Of a DNA stretch of 64,000 bases, positions 19,262 through 27,291 are shown piece by piece. The position numbers and the translations under genes were made by a program. The stretch is from Calidifontimicrobium sp035325925. Lineage in GTDB: Bacteria; Pseudomonadota; Gammaproteobacteria; Burkholderiales; Burkholderiaceae_C. Position 1 is the first letter of the stretch. Each line of letters starts with the position of its first letter. Below the pieces are notes generated by a model. The model was given only the letters and a program-made list of their open reading frames with translations, searched no databases and was not told the DNA's origin. The DNA lies in assembly GCF_035325925.1 (NCBI RefSeq), contig NZ_DAOKZA010000002.1, positions 62,001 through 126,000 of the forward strand, given 5' to 3'.

Positions 19262-20326
19262 GTGCCCGACGCACCGCAAGACCTCGGCGCCGACCGCAGC
19301 CCGCTGGACTATCCGTTCGACGGCCCGCCCTCCCCCGGGCGCACCGTCGAGATCGCCTCCGGCGTGCACTGGATGCGCATGCCGCTGCCGTACGCGCTGG
19401 ACCACATCAACCTCTACGCGATCGACGACGGCGCCGGCTGGGCCATCGTCGACACCGGCACGCGCACCGAAGCCGTCGCCGCGGCCTGGCGCGAGCTGTT
19501 CACGCTGTCGCCGCAGCGCTCGCTGTCGCGCATCTTGGTCACCCACATGCACCCCGACCATGTCGGCATGGCCGGCTGGCTGGCGCGCAAGTTCGGCGTG
19601 CGTCTTTGGATGACGCGCCTGGAGTACCTGAGCTGCCGGGTGATGGTGGGCGACACCGGCCGCGAGGCGCCGCCGGAGGCGATCGAGTTCTACCGCCGCG
19701 CCGGCTGGGGCGACGCGGCGATCGAGACCTACCGCGCGCGCTTCGGCAACTTCGGCAAGCACATCCACCCGCTGCCCGACAGCTTCCGCCGGCTGCATGA
19801 CGGCGAGCGGCTGGCGATCGGCGCGCACGAGTGGCAGGTCATCGTCGGCACCGGCCACTCGCCCGAACACGCCTGCCTGTACTGCCCGGCACTGAAGCTG
19901 CTGGTCTCGGGTGACCAGGTGCTGCCGCGCATCTCGTCGAACGTGTCGGTCTACCCGCTCGAGCCCGACGCCGACCCGCTCGCCGAGTGGATGGCCTCGC
20001 TCGACAGGCTGCAGCGCCTGGTGCCCGACGACGTGCTGGTGCTGCCGTCGCACAACGAGCCGTTTCGCGGCCTGCACCGTCGCATCGACGCGCTGCGCCG
20101 CGGCCAGGAGCTGGCGCTGGTGCGCCTGCGCCGCACGCTGGCCGAACCGAAGCGGGCGATCGACGTCTTCGCGGCGCTGTTCGCACGTGCGATCCCCGAG
20201 GACAACGTGCCGCTGCTGGGCATGGCCACCGGCGAGAGCCTGGCCTGCCTGAACTGGCTGCTCGCACGCGGCGAGGCGGTGCGCGAATGCGGCGCCGACG
20301 GGGTCGACCGCTATCGGATCGCGTGA
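19262..20326 (+). CDS. Metallo-beta-lactamase-fold hydrolase
   Basis: 354-residue MBL-fold protein. The metal motif HMHPDH is at residues 95-100, followed by GTGHSPEHACLY, SGDQVLP and LPSHNEPF, which supply the remaining ligands. The start is a GTG at 19262 with aggag seven bases upstream (19250-19254). The C-terminal third (residues about 265-354) is a helical extension with a winged-helix look, as in glyoxalase II-like or LACTB2-type hydrolases. Substrate unknown; lactoylglutathione or an acyl-CoA-like thioester are possible by family only. It sits divergently from lctP but has no clear role in lactate use. Confidence 0.85.
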   Translation: MPDAPQDLGADRSPLDYPFDGPPSPGRTVEIASGVHWMRMPLPYALDHINLYAIDDGAGWAIVDTGTRTEAVAAAWRELFTLSPQRSLSRILVTHMHPDHVGMAGWLARKFGVRLWMTRLEYLSCRVMVGDTGREAPPEAIEFYRRAGWGDAAIETYRARFGNFGKHIHPLPDSFRRLHDGERLAIGAHEWQVIVGTGHSPEHACLYCPALKLLVSGDQVLPRISSNVSVYPLEPDADPLAEWMASLDRLQRLVPDDVLVLPSHNEPFRGLHRRIDALRRGQELALVRLRRTLAEPKRAIDVFAALFARAIPEDNVPLLGMATGESLACLNWLLARGEAVRECGADGVDRYRIA

Positions 20327-21022
20327 TGCGGCTGCACTTGCCATCCGGTGGGTCGTGGCACGCTCGGGTCGACCGCCTCGGCCACCGCAGCGCAGGAGCC
20401 GGTCGCAACAGCGACACCTCGCGGTGCCGCGGCGGGACGCGTCAGCCGCCACCGGAATCACGACGGCCGGCCCGCCTTCGGGCCGAGCCCACATGTACTC
20501 GTGTAGGCACGGCGGCGAGCACGTCGCGACCGTCGCCGGCAACGTGCCGGCGGCGCAAAAGCGGGATCGCGGCGATGCGCAGGTGCGCCTGCAGACGCCC
20601 GAAGCAGTGGCTGGTCCTGTTGCACTGGAGCACTGGAGCACTGGGTTTCCTCGGGTCGTCTGCGTGCATGCATGGCTGGCATGTGCCGGTCGTTCGGCAC
20701 CGGATGTCGCGATTCGTGAATCCGCGCTGGCCGAGCTCCCCGACCGGCAGGCCCTCGACCTAGATGGCTTCGTGCCGACTCGATCTGCCGAACCGCGGGC
20801 GACGGCGCCGCCGCGGCGTCCTTCCTCACGATGGTCGGGCGCTGCAGCGCCGGCTCTGCGGACTCGGCGTCGTCGGCCGCGGTCGAATCACCCCGGCATC
20901 CCTGGGCGGCGCAATGCAGGTCGCCGACGCCGGACACGCAGACGTGTGGACGTGGCGCCCGCAGTCCGGTCCGATGCCATCGCCGCTGCCACGCCGCGAG
21001 GCCGGCGCGCTTCGGTGACCGA
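20327..21022. other. Long intergenic stretch without recognisable gene
   Basis: About 700 bases between the MBL gene and the RES toxin. Several open frames cross it on both strands, but none has a start with ribosome site and recognisable protein features. A short tandem repeat of gcactgga (three units near 20630-20642) is the only visible structure. It may be decayed sequence. Confidence 0.5.
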
Positions 21023-21544
21023 TCAGCGCCACGAGTCCTGGTTCTTCGGCAGCAGGCCGCCCGGGTCGTGCACGTCGAGCCGATCGCCGGGCGCCAGCGA
21101 CTGCGTGTAGACCACCAGGTTGACGCCGCCCGGCGCCACCGCGGAGCCGAACACGATGCCCTTGGCGCTGGCCGCCAGCGCCTCGTCGGCAGCCCGCCAG
21201 CTGGGGGGTTCCAGCCGCCGGTCGAACCACAGCTCGCGCCAGTCGCAGTGGAAGTCGGCCCAGGGTTGCGACCAGTGCACCGCGTCGAACCCGCCACGGT
21301 AGTCGACCGCCGGCGCGATCTGCACGATGTACGTCACCAGCGTGCCCGGCGGCATCAGCGGCGACAGCTGCTGGTACTCGCGGATGGCGGTGTGCGCGTC
21401 CAGGGACAGGTACAGCGCGGGCGTGCCGGGCCGGTTCGCGCGGCCACCGTGGGCGGCGGCGCCGGCGCCGCTGGTGGGTGCCACCGCCCAGCGCGGCGTG
21501 TGCATGCGCCAGGCGATGACCGGACCCAGCGCGTCGAGGATCAT
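21023..21544 (-). CDS. RES-domain toxin of a RES/Xre toxin-antitoxin pair
   Basis: 173-residue RES-domain protein. The family signature GGRANRPGTPALYLSLD places the conserved Arg at 35 and Tyr at 45, and AIREYQQL gives Glu56. RES toxins studied elsewhere degrade NAD+ (MbcT, a phosphorylase) or ADP-ribosylate Prs (ParT); which applies here cannot be told. ATG at 21544 overlaps the antitoxin stop as ATGA, so the pair is translationally coupled with antitoxin first. The key residues are present and the gene looks intact. Confidence 0.87.
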   Translation of the reverse strand: MILDALGPVIAWRMHTPRWAVAPTSGAGAAAHGGRANRPGTPALYLSLDAHTAIREYQQLSPLMPPGTLVTYIVQIAPAVDYRGGFDAVHWSQPWADFHCDWRELWFDRRLEPPSWRAADEALAASAKGIVFGSAVAPGGVNLVVYTQSLAPGDRLDVHDPGGLLPKNQDSWR

Positions 21545-21948
21545 CCCGCGGCGCCGGCCTCGAGCGACATCACATAGCGCAGCAGGTCGTCGGTGCGACC
21601 TTCGGACACCAGGCGCTCCGGCGTGCGATAGCCGAACACCGCCAGCGGCTCGTTGCGGAACCAGCACAGCGCCCGACCGACGTCGCCGTTCAGGTCGGTG
21701 GCGGCCTTGATGACGCGCATCGACTCGCGCAGGTAGTCCTGCAAGGCACGCGAGCCCGGGGCCCGCCCGATCGTGTTGCGGTGCACATGCGCCTGGTCGG
21801 CCAGGGTCTGCAGGTCGACGTGCAGCGCCTGCGCGAAGCGCCGCGGCGAGAGCACGGTCGTGGGCAGGTCGGGATCGCGCAGGAACGCCTGCAGGTCGGC
21901 GAAGGTGCGTCCGACGAACGCCGCGTCCAGGACGTCGACATCGCTCAT
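21541..21948 (-). CDS. MbcA/ParS/Xre-type antitoxin (DUF2384)
   Basis: 135-residue antitoxin. The N-terminal half has a helix-turn-helix-like segment (LSPRRFAQALHVDLQTLADQAHVHRN), and the C-terminal half is the DUF2384 toxin-binding region (ALCWFRNEPLAVFG, then RTPERLVSEGRTDDLLRY). It should cap the NAD-binding pocket of the RES toxin and repress its own operon. Directly upstream lies a perfect palindrome, the likely operator. Confidence 0.87.
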   Translation of the reverse strand: MSDVDVLDAAFVGRTFADLQAFLRDPDLPTTVLSPRRFAQALHVDLQTLADQAHVHRNTIGRAPGSRALQDYLRESMRVIKAATDLNGDVGRALCWFRNEPLAVFGYRTPERLVSEGRTDDLLRYVMSLEAGAAG

Positions 21949-21963
21949 TATTGCCCCATCATC

Positions 21964-22000
21964 GCATCAATGATGCACTATTGAAGCACACATGATGCAC
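21964..22000 (-). promoter_or_regulatory. Palindromic operator upstream of the RES/Xre operon
   Basis: Perfect 13-base palindrome gcatca-a-tgatgc at 21964-21976, 16 bases upstream of the antitoxin ATG. The half-site tgatgcac recurs at 21971-21978 and 21993-22000, 22 bases apart, close to two helical turns. This is a plausible binding site for the antitoxin. Confidence 0.55.
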
Positions 22001-22208
22001 CCCGTCCATCCACCCCGCCTTGACCCCACCACCGGTCGTGGCCGCCAGCGACCGGCGCCGAGCCGCCGACGTCCGGCCCGGTGCCGTCGGCGCGCCGGTC
22101 CGGCGCGGTCGTGCTTCGGCGAGGCCGCGTCCTTGCCGGCTTGCCGACCCTCGAGACCGCTCCATAGAATGGGCCTCGAAGCGGGGGGCCCGCTCGGGAG
22201 CGAGCTGC

Positions 22209-23021
22209 ATGGCCGAAGCAATCGACAAGGCGCGATGGCCGCGTACGCTGTTCGCCGCAGGTCTGCTGGCCTGCATCGCCGTCAACGCGCCGCCTGCGCG
22301 GGCCCAGGACGCCGCCAAGCCCTGTGCGGCGGTGCTGATGCACGGCAAGGGCGGCAGCCCGCGGTACATCGGCTTCTTCGGGCGAAGGCTCGAACCGTAC
22401 TGCAAGGTCAAGCTGCTCGAGATGCCCTGGTCGCAGCGCCGCGACTACGACGCCCCGTATCCCCAGGCGCTGCAGGAGGTCGCGGCGGAGGTTCAGTCCT
22501 TCCGTGCCCAGGGGTACCAGCGTGTGACCGTCATGGGCCACAGCTTCGGGGCCAATGCGGCCATGGCCTACATGGCGCACGTGGGCGACGCCGATGCCGT
22601 TGTCGCGCTGGCCCCCGGGCATGTCCCTGCGACCATGTACGAGCGGGGCATCGGCAAGGCGGCGGTGGACAAGGCACGCGATCTGGTGCGGGCCGGCCAG
22701 GGCAACGAGAAGCTGACGATGGAGGACCTGAACCAGGGCGAGCGTCGCAGCGTCCGCATGACGGCCGAAGTGCTGTGGAGCTATTTCGACCCGGCCGGGC
22801 TCGGGCATATGCCGGCGACGGCCGCCGCATTCAAGAAGCCCGTGCCCTTCCTCTGGGTGGTCGGCACGGCCGATCGGATGCACGCGGCCGGCGAGGACTA
22901 CGCCTTCCGCAAGGCGCCCGCGCACCCGGCCAGCAGGTACCTGGCGGTGTCCGCCGGCCACACCGACGCGCCCGACGTGGCGGCCGACCAGGTGCTGGAG
23001 TGGCTGAAGGCATTGCCTTGA
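22209..23021 (+). CDS. Exported alpha/beta-hydrolase-fold protein
   Basis: 270-residue secreted hydrolase of unknown substrate. Residues 1-35 form a signal peptide (PRTLFAAGLLACIAVNAPPARAQ); cleavage after ARA is likely, although LLAC could also act as a lipobox. The nucleophile elbow GHSFG is at residues 110-114 with Ser112. LMHGKGGSPRYIGFFGRRLE opens the domain with the usual HGKGG oxyanion loop. His in SAGHTDAPD near 255 is a candidate catalytic base. ATG at 22209 has gggagc about ten bases upstream; the longer upstream frame is rejected because it precedes the signal peptide. Related to DUF3530/dienelactone-like hydrolases, without certainty. Confidence 0.78.
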   Translation: MAEAIDKARWPRTLFAAGLLACIAVNAPPARAQDAAKPCAAVLMHGKGGSPRYIGFFGRRLEPYCKVKLLEMPWSQRRDYDAPYPQALQEVAAEVQSFRAQGYQRVTVMGHSFGANAAMAYMAHVGDADAVVALAPGHVPATMYERGIGKAAVDKARDLVRAGQGNEKLTMEDLNQGERRSVRMTAEVLWSYFDPAGLGHMPATAAAFKKPVPFLWVVGTADRMHAAGEDYAFRKAPAHPASRYLAVSAGHTDAPDVAADQVLEWLKALP

Positions 23022-23170
23022 GTCAAGGGCCTCGAGGAAGGTGCCGGGAGACTCGAAGGCAGCGTCGCAACCTCGACGCCGCGTGAAGTCGGTGTGATCC
23101 ACGGGCGGCCGCGCACGGGTCGCGACCCCACGATCCCCGCATGCGCCGCATGCACCGTAAGAGCGCCGAC

Positions 23171-23290
23171 ATGCCGGGCGCCCTCGTGCGCCGCCGGGAC
23201 GCGGCCACGCTGGCCGGTGTGCTGCTCGAACTCGCCGCCGGGCACGACGACCTGCGGGCACGTGGCGCGGGATTTGCAGCGGTTGCGTGA
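23171..23290 (+). pseudogene. Possible decayed gene fragment in a non-coding stretch
   Basis: The interval 23022-23565 (about 540 bases) has no intact gene. Within it, a short frame from ATG 23171 reads MPGALVRRRDAATLAGVLLE and continues for about 19 residues; a +1 shift then continues as DLQRLRELAGHGPD. The first part resembles, from memory only, the C-terminal helix of SWIM zinc-finger/DUF6880 proteins. It may be a relic or chance; no ribosome site was seen. Confidence 0.25.
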
Positions 23291-23565
23291 GCTTGCCGGG
23301 CACGGCCCCGACGTGTCGCCTCGGGCGACCCCTGCCGCCTTCGAGTCCGCAGTGCGCAGCCGGCACGGGCGCAAGTGGAGCGTCCGGCGTCTGGTGGACC
23401 CGTCGTCGGGTCGACGGGCAGACACACCCCCGGACCGGGCGACTCGGCACGCTGCGCGCCGTCGACCGCAGCGCCCGCAGCAGGCGACACGACCCGCAGG
23501 ACGGTTTCACGGTCCGGGAGTCGCAGCGATACTTCGATCGTGCGAAGCGTCGACGGGAGATCGCG

Positions 23566-23976
23566 ATGAAGCATACGGCCGCGTGGATCCTGGCACTGTT
23601 CGGCATGCTGCCGGCGCTGGCGCAGCAAAGCCCGAACGACATCGCGATGCTGAAGAAGTACGCCGGCACCTGGGCGGTGGACTGCGCCAAGCCGGGCGTG
23701 CGGCTCGGCATCGACGTCAAGGCGCTGACGCTCAGCGGTGGCGGCAAGCGGGTGAGCAGCGGCTCGCCACCGATGGCTGCGTTCAGCTACTTCGGCCAAC
23801 AGCAGCCACCCGCCGGCTTCGAGGCCGCGCTGATCGGCGAGGGGCGTGCCGCCAGCCTGACGTTCATGGCGATGAACGACGCTTCGGGCGCCTACGTCAC
23901 GGTCGACGCCGACGGCGCGCTGGACAGGCAGTTCGGCAAGGCGGCGCTGGCGGGCAAGTTCCGGCGTTGCCCTTGA
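23566..23976 (+). CDS. Small exported protein of unknown function
   Basis: 136 residues with a clean Sec signal (MKHTAAWILALFGMLPALAQ, cleavage near residue 19). The mature part reads like a small beta-barrel or lipocalin-type domain: YAGTWAVDCAKPGVRLGIDV, with GTW near residue 34, and ends in FRRCP, so two cysteines can form a disulfide. ATG at 23566 is preceded by cgggaga. Not recognised as a named family. Isolated, 198 bases before the SPFH gene. Confidence 0.65.
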   Translation: MKHTAAWILALFGMLPALAQQSPNDIAMLKKYAGTWAVDCAKPGVRLGIDVKALTLSGGGKRVSSGSPPMAAFSYFGQQQPPAGFEAALIGEGRAASLTFMAMNDASGAYVTVDADGALDRQFGKAALAGKFRRCP

Positions 23977-24174
23977 TGTGACCGCCGGTGCGCGGCGGTC
24001 GCGATGCGATGCGAACTGCGCGCCGACGATCTCGTCGAGCGCTCGCACAACGCGACTCTCAGCGAAGCGCGAGAGCGCGGACTGCCGGGGCCCGCGGTCG
24101 GATATGCTTTGTCCCGGCCTGCGCCGCGCGTGCTGCGCCACACCCGGCCACACACTCGAGAAGAGGAACGCATC

Positions 24175-25359
24175 ATGGGTCTCGTCCAGGCAGCGGTTGG
24201 AGCGATCGGTGGCTCGCTCGCCGACCAGTGGAAGGACTTCTACACCGTGCCCGACGGCCTGCCGGCGACAGCCGCGCTGTTCGCCGCGGTGCCGCGCGGC
24301 ACCAACGCCGGGCGGGGCTCCAACACCCGGGGCTCGTCGAACATCATCACCAACGGCTCGCGCATCGTCGTGCCCGAGGGCTACGGCCTGCTGCTGATGC
24401 AGGACGGCGCCGTCACCGCCTTCGTCGCCGAGGCCGGCGGCTACGAGTGGAACTCGGACGACCTGCAGTCCCGGTCGATCTTCAGCGGCGGCGGCCTGTT
24501 CGACTCGCTGGTGCGCCAGAGCTGGGAGCGTTTCAAGTTCGGTGGCCAGCCCGGCGCGCAGCAGGCTGCGTTCTTCGTGTCGCTGAAGGAATTGCCGGAC
24601 AACCGCTTCGGCACCCAGTCCGAGATCTACTGGGACGACGGCTACCTGAACGCGCAGGTCGGTGCCATCACCCGCGGCAGCTACACGCTGCAGATCGTGG
24701 ACCCGATCCGCTTCGTCAAGAGCTTTGTGCCCGCCAGCTACCTGCAGCCCGGTCGGGTGTTCGATTTCACCGATCTGGACAACGCGGCCGCCGGCCAGCT
24801 GTTCAACGAGGTCGTGAGTTCGTTGGCACCGGCCTTCAGCCTCTACACCAACGACCCGGCCAAGGGCAACCGAATCACCCGCATCCAGCAGGACTCGATC
24901 GGCTTCGCCGCCAGCCTGTCCGAAGCGGTCGAGCGGGCCTACCACTGGAAGACCGACCGCGGCCTGGTCATCGTCAAGACCGCCATCGTTTCCATCGAGT
25001 ACGACGCCCACACGCGCGAGATCCTCAAGACGGTGCAGCGCGCCGACGCGCTGACTGGCGCGCGCGGCAACGCCAACCTGCAGGCCTCGGTGGCGGCGGG
25101 CGTGCAGGCGGCGGGCGAGAACGCCGGCGTCGGCGGCATCTTGGGCATGGGTGTGGCCACCGGCGGCCTGGGTGGCTTGGCCGGCCTGCAGCAGCCGGCG
25201 GCCGCGGCGCCTGCGGTCGCACCCGCACCGCAGGCCGCACCGGCCCCGGCGGTCGACGACCCGATGGCCCGCCTGACCCAGGCCAAGCAGATGCTCGATG
25301 CCGGGCTGATCACCCAGGCCGACTACGACGCGGTCAAGGCCAAGGCACTGGGCCTGTAA
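24175..25359 (+). CDS. SPFH-domain membrane-associated protein with C-terminal SHOCT domain (YdjI-like)
   Basis: 394-residue SPFH (stomatin/prohibitin/flotillin) family protein of the COG4260 virion-core-protein-like branch. Residues about 15-60 (SLADQWKDFYTVPDGLPATA) and GYEWNSDDLQSRSIFSGGGLF near 97 are typical of that branch. Residues about 70-285 form the SPFH core. An Ala/Pro/Gly-rich linker (about 310-360) follows, and residues 365-394 form a SHOCT oligomerisation helix pair (ARLTQAKQMLDAGLITQADY). It lacks the C-terminal zinc ribbon common in COG4260; the next gene carries zinc ribbons instead. ATG at 24175 has gagga upstream. In B. subtilis, YdjI acts with YdjG/YdjH to bring PspA to stressed membrane. 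Confidence 0.85.
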   Translation: MGLVQAAVGAIGGSLADQWKDFYTVPDGLPATAALFAAVPRGTNAGRGSNTRGSSNIITNGSRIVVPEGYGLLLMQDGAVTAFVAEAGGYEWNSDDLQSRSIFSGGGLFDSLVRQSWERFKFGGQPGAQQAAFFVSLKELPDNRFGTQSEIYWDDGYLNAQVGAITRGSYTLQIVDPIRFVKSFVPASYLQPGRVFDFTDLDNAAAGQLFNEVVSSLAPAFSLYTNDPAKGNRITRIQQDSIGFAASLSEAVERAYHWKTDRGLVIVKTAIVSIEYDAHTREILKTVQRADALTGARGNANLQASVAAGVQAAGENAGVGGILGMGVATGGLGGLAGLQQPAAAAPAVAPAPQAAPAPAVDDPMARLTQAKQMLDAGLITQADYDAVKAKALGL

Positions 25360-25374
25360 CGGCCAGCGCACCGC

Positions 25375-26679
25375 GTGGCGCCGCTCCCGCCGAACAGGCC
25401 CGCCGGGCCGGGCTCGCCGCAGGACATGCCGCCTGAGCCAGGGCAGCCACCGATCGACCCGGACACCCTGCCCCGGCCGATCCGCGACGAACTGCTGGCG
25501 CCCGACCCCGCGGCGATCGACACCGCGTCCAGGGAACTGCGCGACGGTCTGAACCAATGCCCCAAGTGCGGTTCGACCGAGGTGCGACACCGACCGGAGT
25601 CCGACCGGCTGATCTGCCTGTACTGCCGCCACGAGTGGGCGGCCACGCGGGTGGAGGACGCGTTCGGCCTGGGCGAAGGCATCGCCGACCTGCGGGGCAC
25701 GCAGGTCGCGTCCGGCGCGCGCGACATCGCGGCCGACGCGCAGAGCCTGCGCAGTTACAAGTGCGGCGGCTGCGGCGCCGAGGTGGTGATCAACACCGAG
25801 ACCGCGATGACCGCGCGCTGCCACTGGTGCCGGCACGTGCTGGGCGTCAACGAGCAGATCGACAACGGCGCGGTGCCCGACGCAGTGCTGCCCTTTCACG
25901 TCAAGAAGGACGACGCGGTGGCGCGAATCCGCCAGTTCGTCAACAAGCGCCGGCTGTTCGCGCTCGAGGCCTTCAAGGACGAGTTCACCCCCGAGAACGT
26001 GGTCGGCGTCTATCTGCCCTACATGGTGGTCGACGCGCGCGGCAGCGCCGACGTGGCGGGCTTCGGCGAAATCGAAACGCGCCGCTACACGCGGGGCCAG
26101 GGCAAGAACAAGCAGACCTTCTACGACGCCGACGTCTGGCGCGTGCAGCGGCACGTCGATTTCACGGTGGACGACCTCACGCTCGAGTCCAGCGCCAGGC
26201 GCGGCAATCTCGATGCCCGCACCAACACCCACAACGTCATCAACACCATCTTGCCGTTCGACACGAAGAACGCGGTGAAGTGGAACGCCTCCTACCTGGT
26301 GGGCTACACGTCGGAGAAGCGCGACCGCGACGTGCAGCAACTGATGCCGCGGCTGCAACAGCAGATGCTGTCGATCGCCCGCGCCCAGGTGCAGCCTTCG
26401 GTGCGGCGCTACGACCGGGGCGTACGCTGGGAGCGCGAGCGCATGGACCTGAAGGGCACGCGCTGGGTGGCCATGTACCTGCCGGTGTGGCTGTACGCGT
26501 ACCACCAGCCGGGGCCGGGGAGTCGCCCGGGAGGCGGGCTGCTGCACTACATCGCGGTCAACGGCCGCACCGGCGAAACCATGGGCAGCGTGCCGCTGCA
26601 GCAGTGGAAGCTCATCCTTGCGGCGCTGACCATCGGCACGGTGGTCGAGGCGCTGGCGCTGTGGCTCATCGCGCGCTGA
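25375..26679 (+). CDS. Double zinc-ribbon membrane protein (YdjG-like), partner of the SPFH protein
   Basis: 434 residues. Two zinc ribbons are readable: Cys62/65/81/84 (CPKCGS ... CLYCRHEW, TFIIB type) and Cys130/133/149/152 (CGGCGAEV ... CHWCRH). A long soluble region follows (residues 165-400, with VVGVYLPYMVVDARGSADV), then a membrane segment at about 412-432. Start is uncertain: GTG at 25375 (used here) or ATG at 25426; neither has a good ribosome site. It begins 15 bases after the SPFH stop, so it is one operon. The combination matches the YdjG/YdjH plus YdjI gene group of B. subtilis; the biochemical role of the zinc ribbons is not known. Confidence 0.75.
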   Translation: MAPLPPNRPAGPGSPQDMPPEPGQPPIDPDTLPRPIRDELLAPDPAAIDTASRELRDGLNQCPKCGSTEVRHRPESDRLICLYCRHEWAATRVEDAFGLGEGIADLRGTQVASGARDIAADAQSLRSYKCGGCGAEVVINTETAMTARCHWCRHVLGVNEQIDNGAVPDAVLPFHVKKDDAVARIRQFVNKRRLFALEAFKDEFTPENVVGVYLPYMVVDARGSADVAGFGEIETRRYTRGQGKNKQTFYDADVWRVQRHVDFTVDDLTLESSARRGNLDARTNTHNVINTILPFDTKNAVKWNASYLVGYTSEKRDRDVQQLMPRLQQQMLSIARAQVQPSVRRYDRGVRWERERMDLKGTRWVAMYLPVWLYAYHQPGPGSRPGGGLLHYIAVNGRTGETMGSVPLQQWKLILAALTIGTVVEALALWLIAR

Positions 26680-26686
26680 AGTGAAC

Positions 26687-26793
26687 CTCCCCCGACGCAC
26701 TTCGCGCGCCCCCTCCCGAGGCGGGGGCGCCGCCAGCGGACCGGCAAAGCCGGGCCCGCGGCGATCGCTCGATGGCGTCGGGTTCGTGCGTCG
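26687..26793. repeat. GC-rich interspersed repeat, copy B, with flanking short repeats
   Basis: Second copy of the element at 1963-2049: a C-run, cgacgcac, a G/C hairpin, then cgccagcgga, c, cggcaaagccgg and ccgcggcg. An eight-base inverted repeat (cgacgcac 26693-26700, gtgcgtcg 26786-26793) brackets it. The nine-base direct repeat gctgaagtg occurs outside it at 26675-26683 and 26820-26828, which looks like a target duplication. A hairpin ttcgtgcg/cgcacgaa follows at 26783-26806. Confidence 0.55.
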
Positions 26794-26825
26794 CGTTTCG
26801 CACGAAGCGCGGTGGAGCAGCTGAA

Positions 26826-27083
26826 GTGGACTTCGACGGCGACGCCATCCTCTTCCTGCTGGCGCTGGGCCCGGCCAGCGCGGTCGGCTTCTACTGGGCG
26901 ATCTACCGTCACTACCGCAACACCGACAAGTCACACGCCTACGAACACGAAACCGCGGTCGACGTGCTGGCCCTGACCGGCGTCGAGGCCGACCGCAAGG
27001 TCGATGAAGTCCGCGCCACCCGCTCGCCGCGCATTCAAGGCGACAACGTGGGCGAGCATCGGCAGCGCGTGCAGTCGATGTAG
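26826..27083 (+). CDS. Small membrane protein of the SPFH/zinc-ribbon operon
   Basis: 85 residues, not recognised. One membrane segment near residues 7-27 (AILFLLALGPASAVGFYWAI) followed by a basic, soluble tail (YRHYRNTDKSHAYEHETAVD). The start is a GTG at 26826 with ggagc about ten bases upstream; the longer frame to 26772 lies inside the repeat region. It follows the zinc-ribbon gene on the same strand, separated only by the interspersed repeat, so it probably belongs to the same unit. Confidence 0.6.
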   Translation: MDFDGDAILFLLALGPASAVGFYWAIYRHYRNTDKSHAYEHETAVDVLALTGVEADRKVDEVRATRSPRIQGDNVGEHRQRVQSM

Positions 27084-27291
27084 GGTGTCGACGGCGACAC
27101 AGCGCAGGGCGGTCGACCCAGCGCAACCTCCGACCACACCATGCCGGGCACCGTGCGGCCCCTCACCCACCGGCGGGGAGGGACCTGCATGCGGGGGGGG
27201 CTGTCTCGGAGACCTTGATCGAACACAAGAACGCCGTGCGAAGGTCATGCTGTCATGAGTTCGAGAGATCGAGGTTTGCGGAGGTCCACAC

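Noticed and set aside
20620..20645. Three tandem gcactgga units
   Set aside because: Too short and isolated for a CRISPR array or other known repeat; left as a minor note in the intergenic entry.
23023..27126. 1367-codon open frame on the minus strand
   Set aside because: Runs opposite the SPFH, zinc-ribbon and other plus-strand genes that have clear domains; the product is compositionally biased and matches nothing.
27190..27200. Run of eight G
   Set aside because: Single homopolymer in non-coding sequence; no second G-tract set was found to argue for a G-quadruplex.
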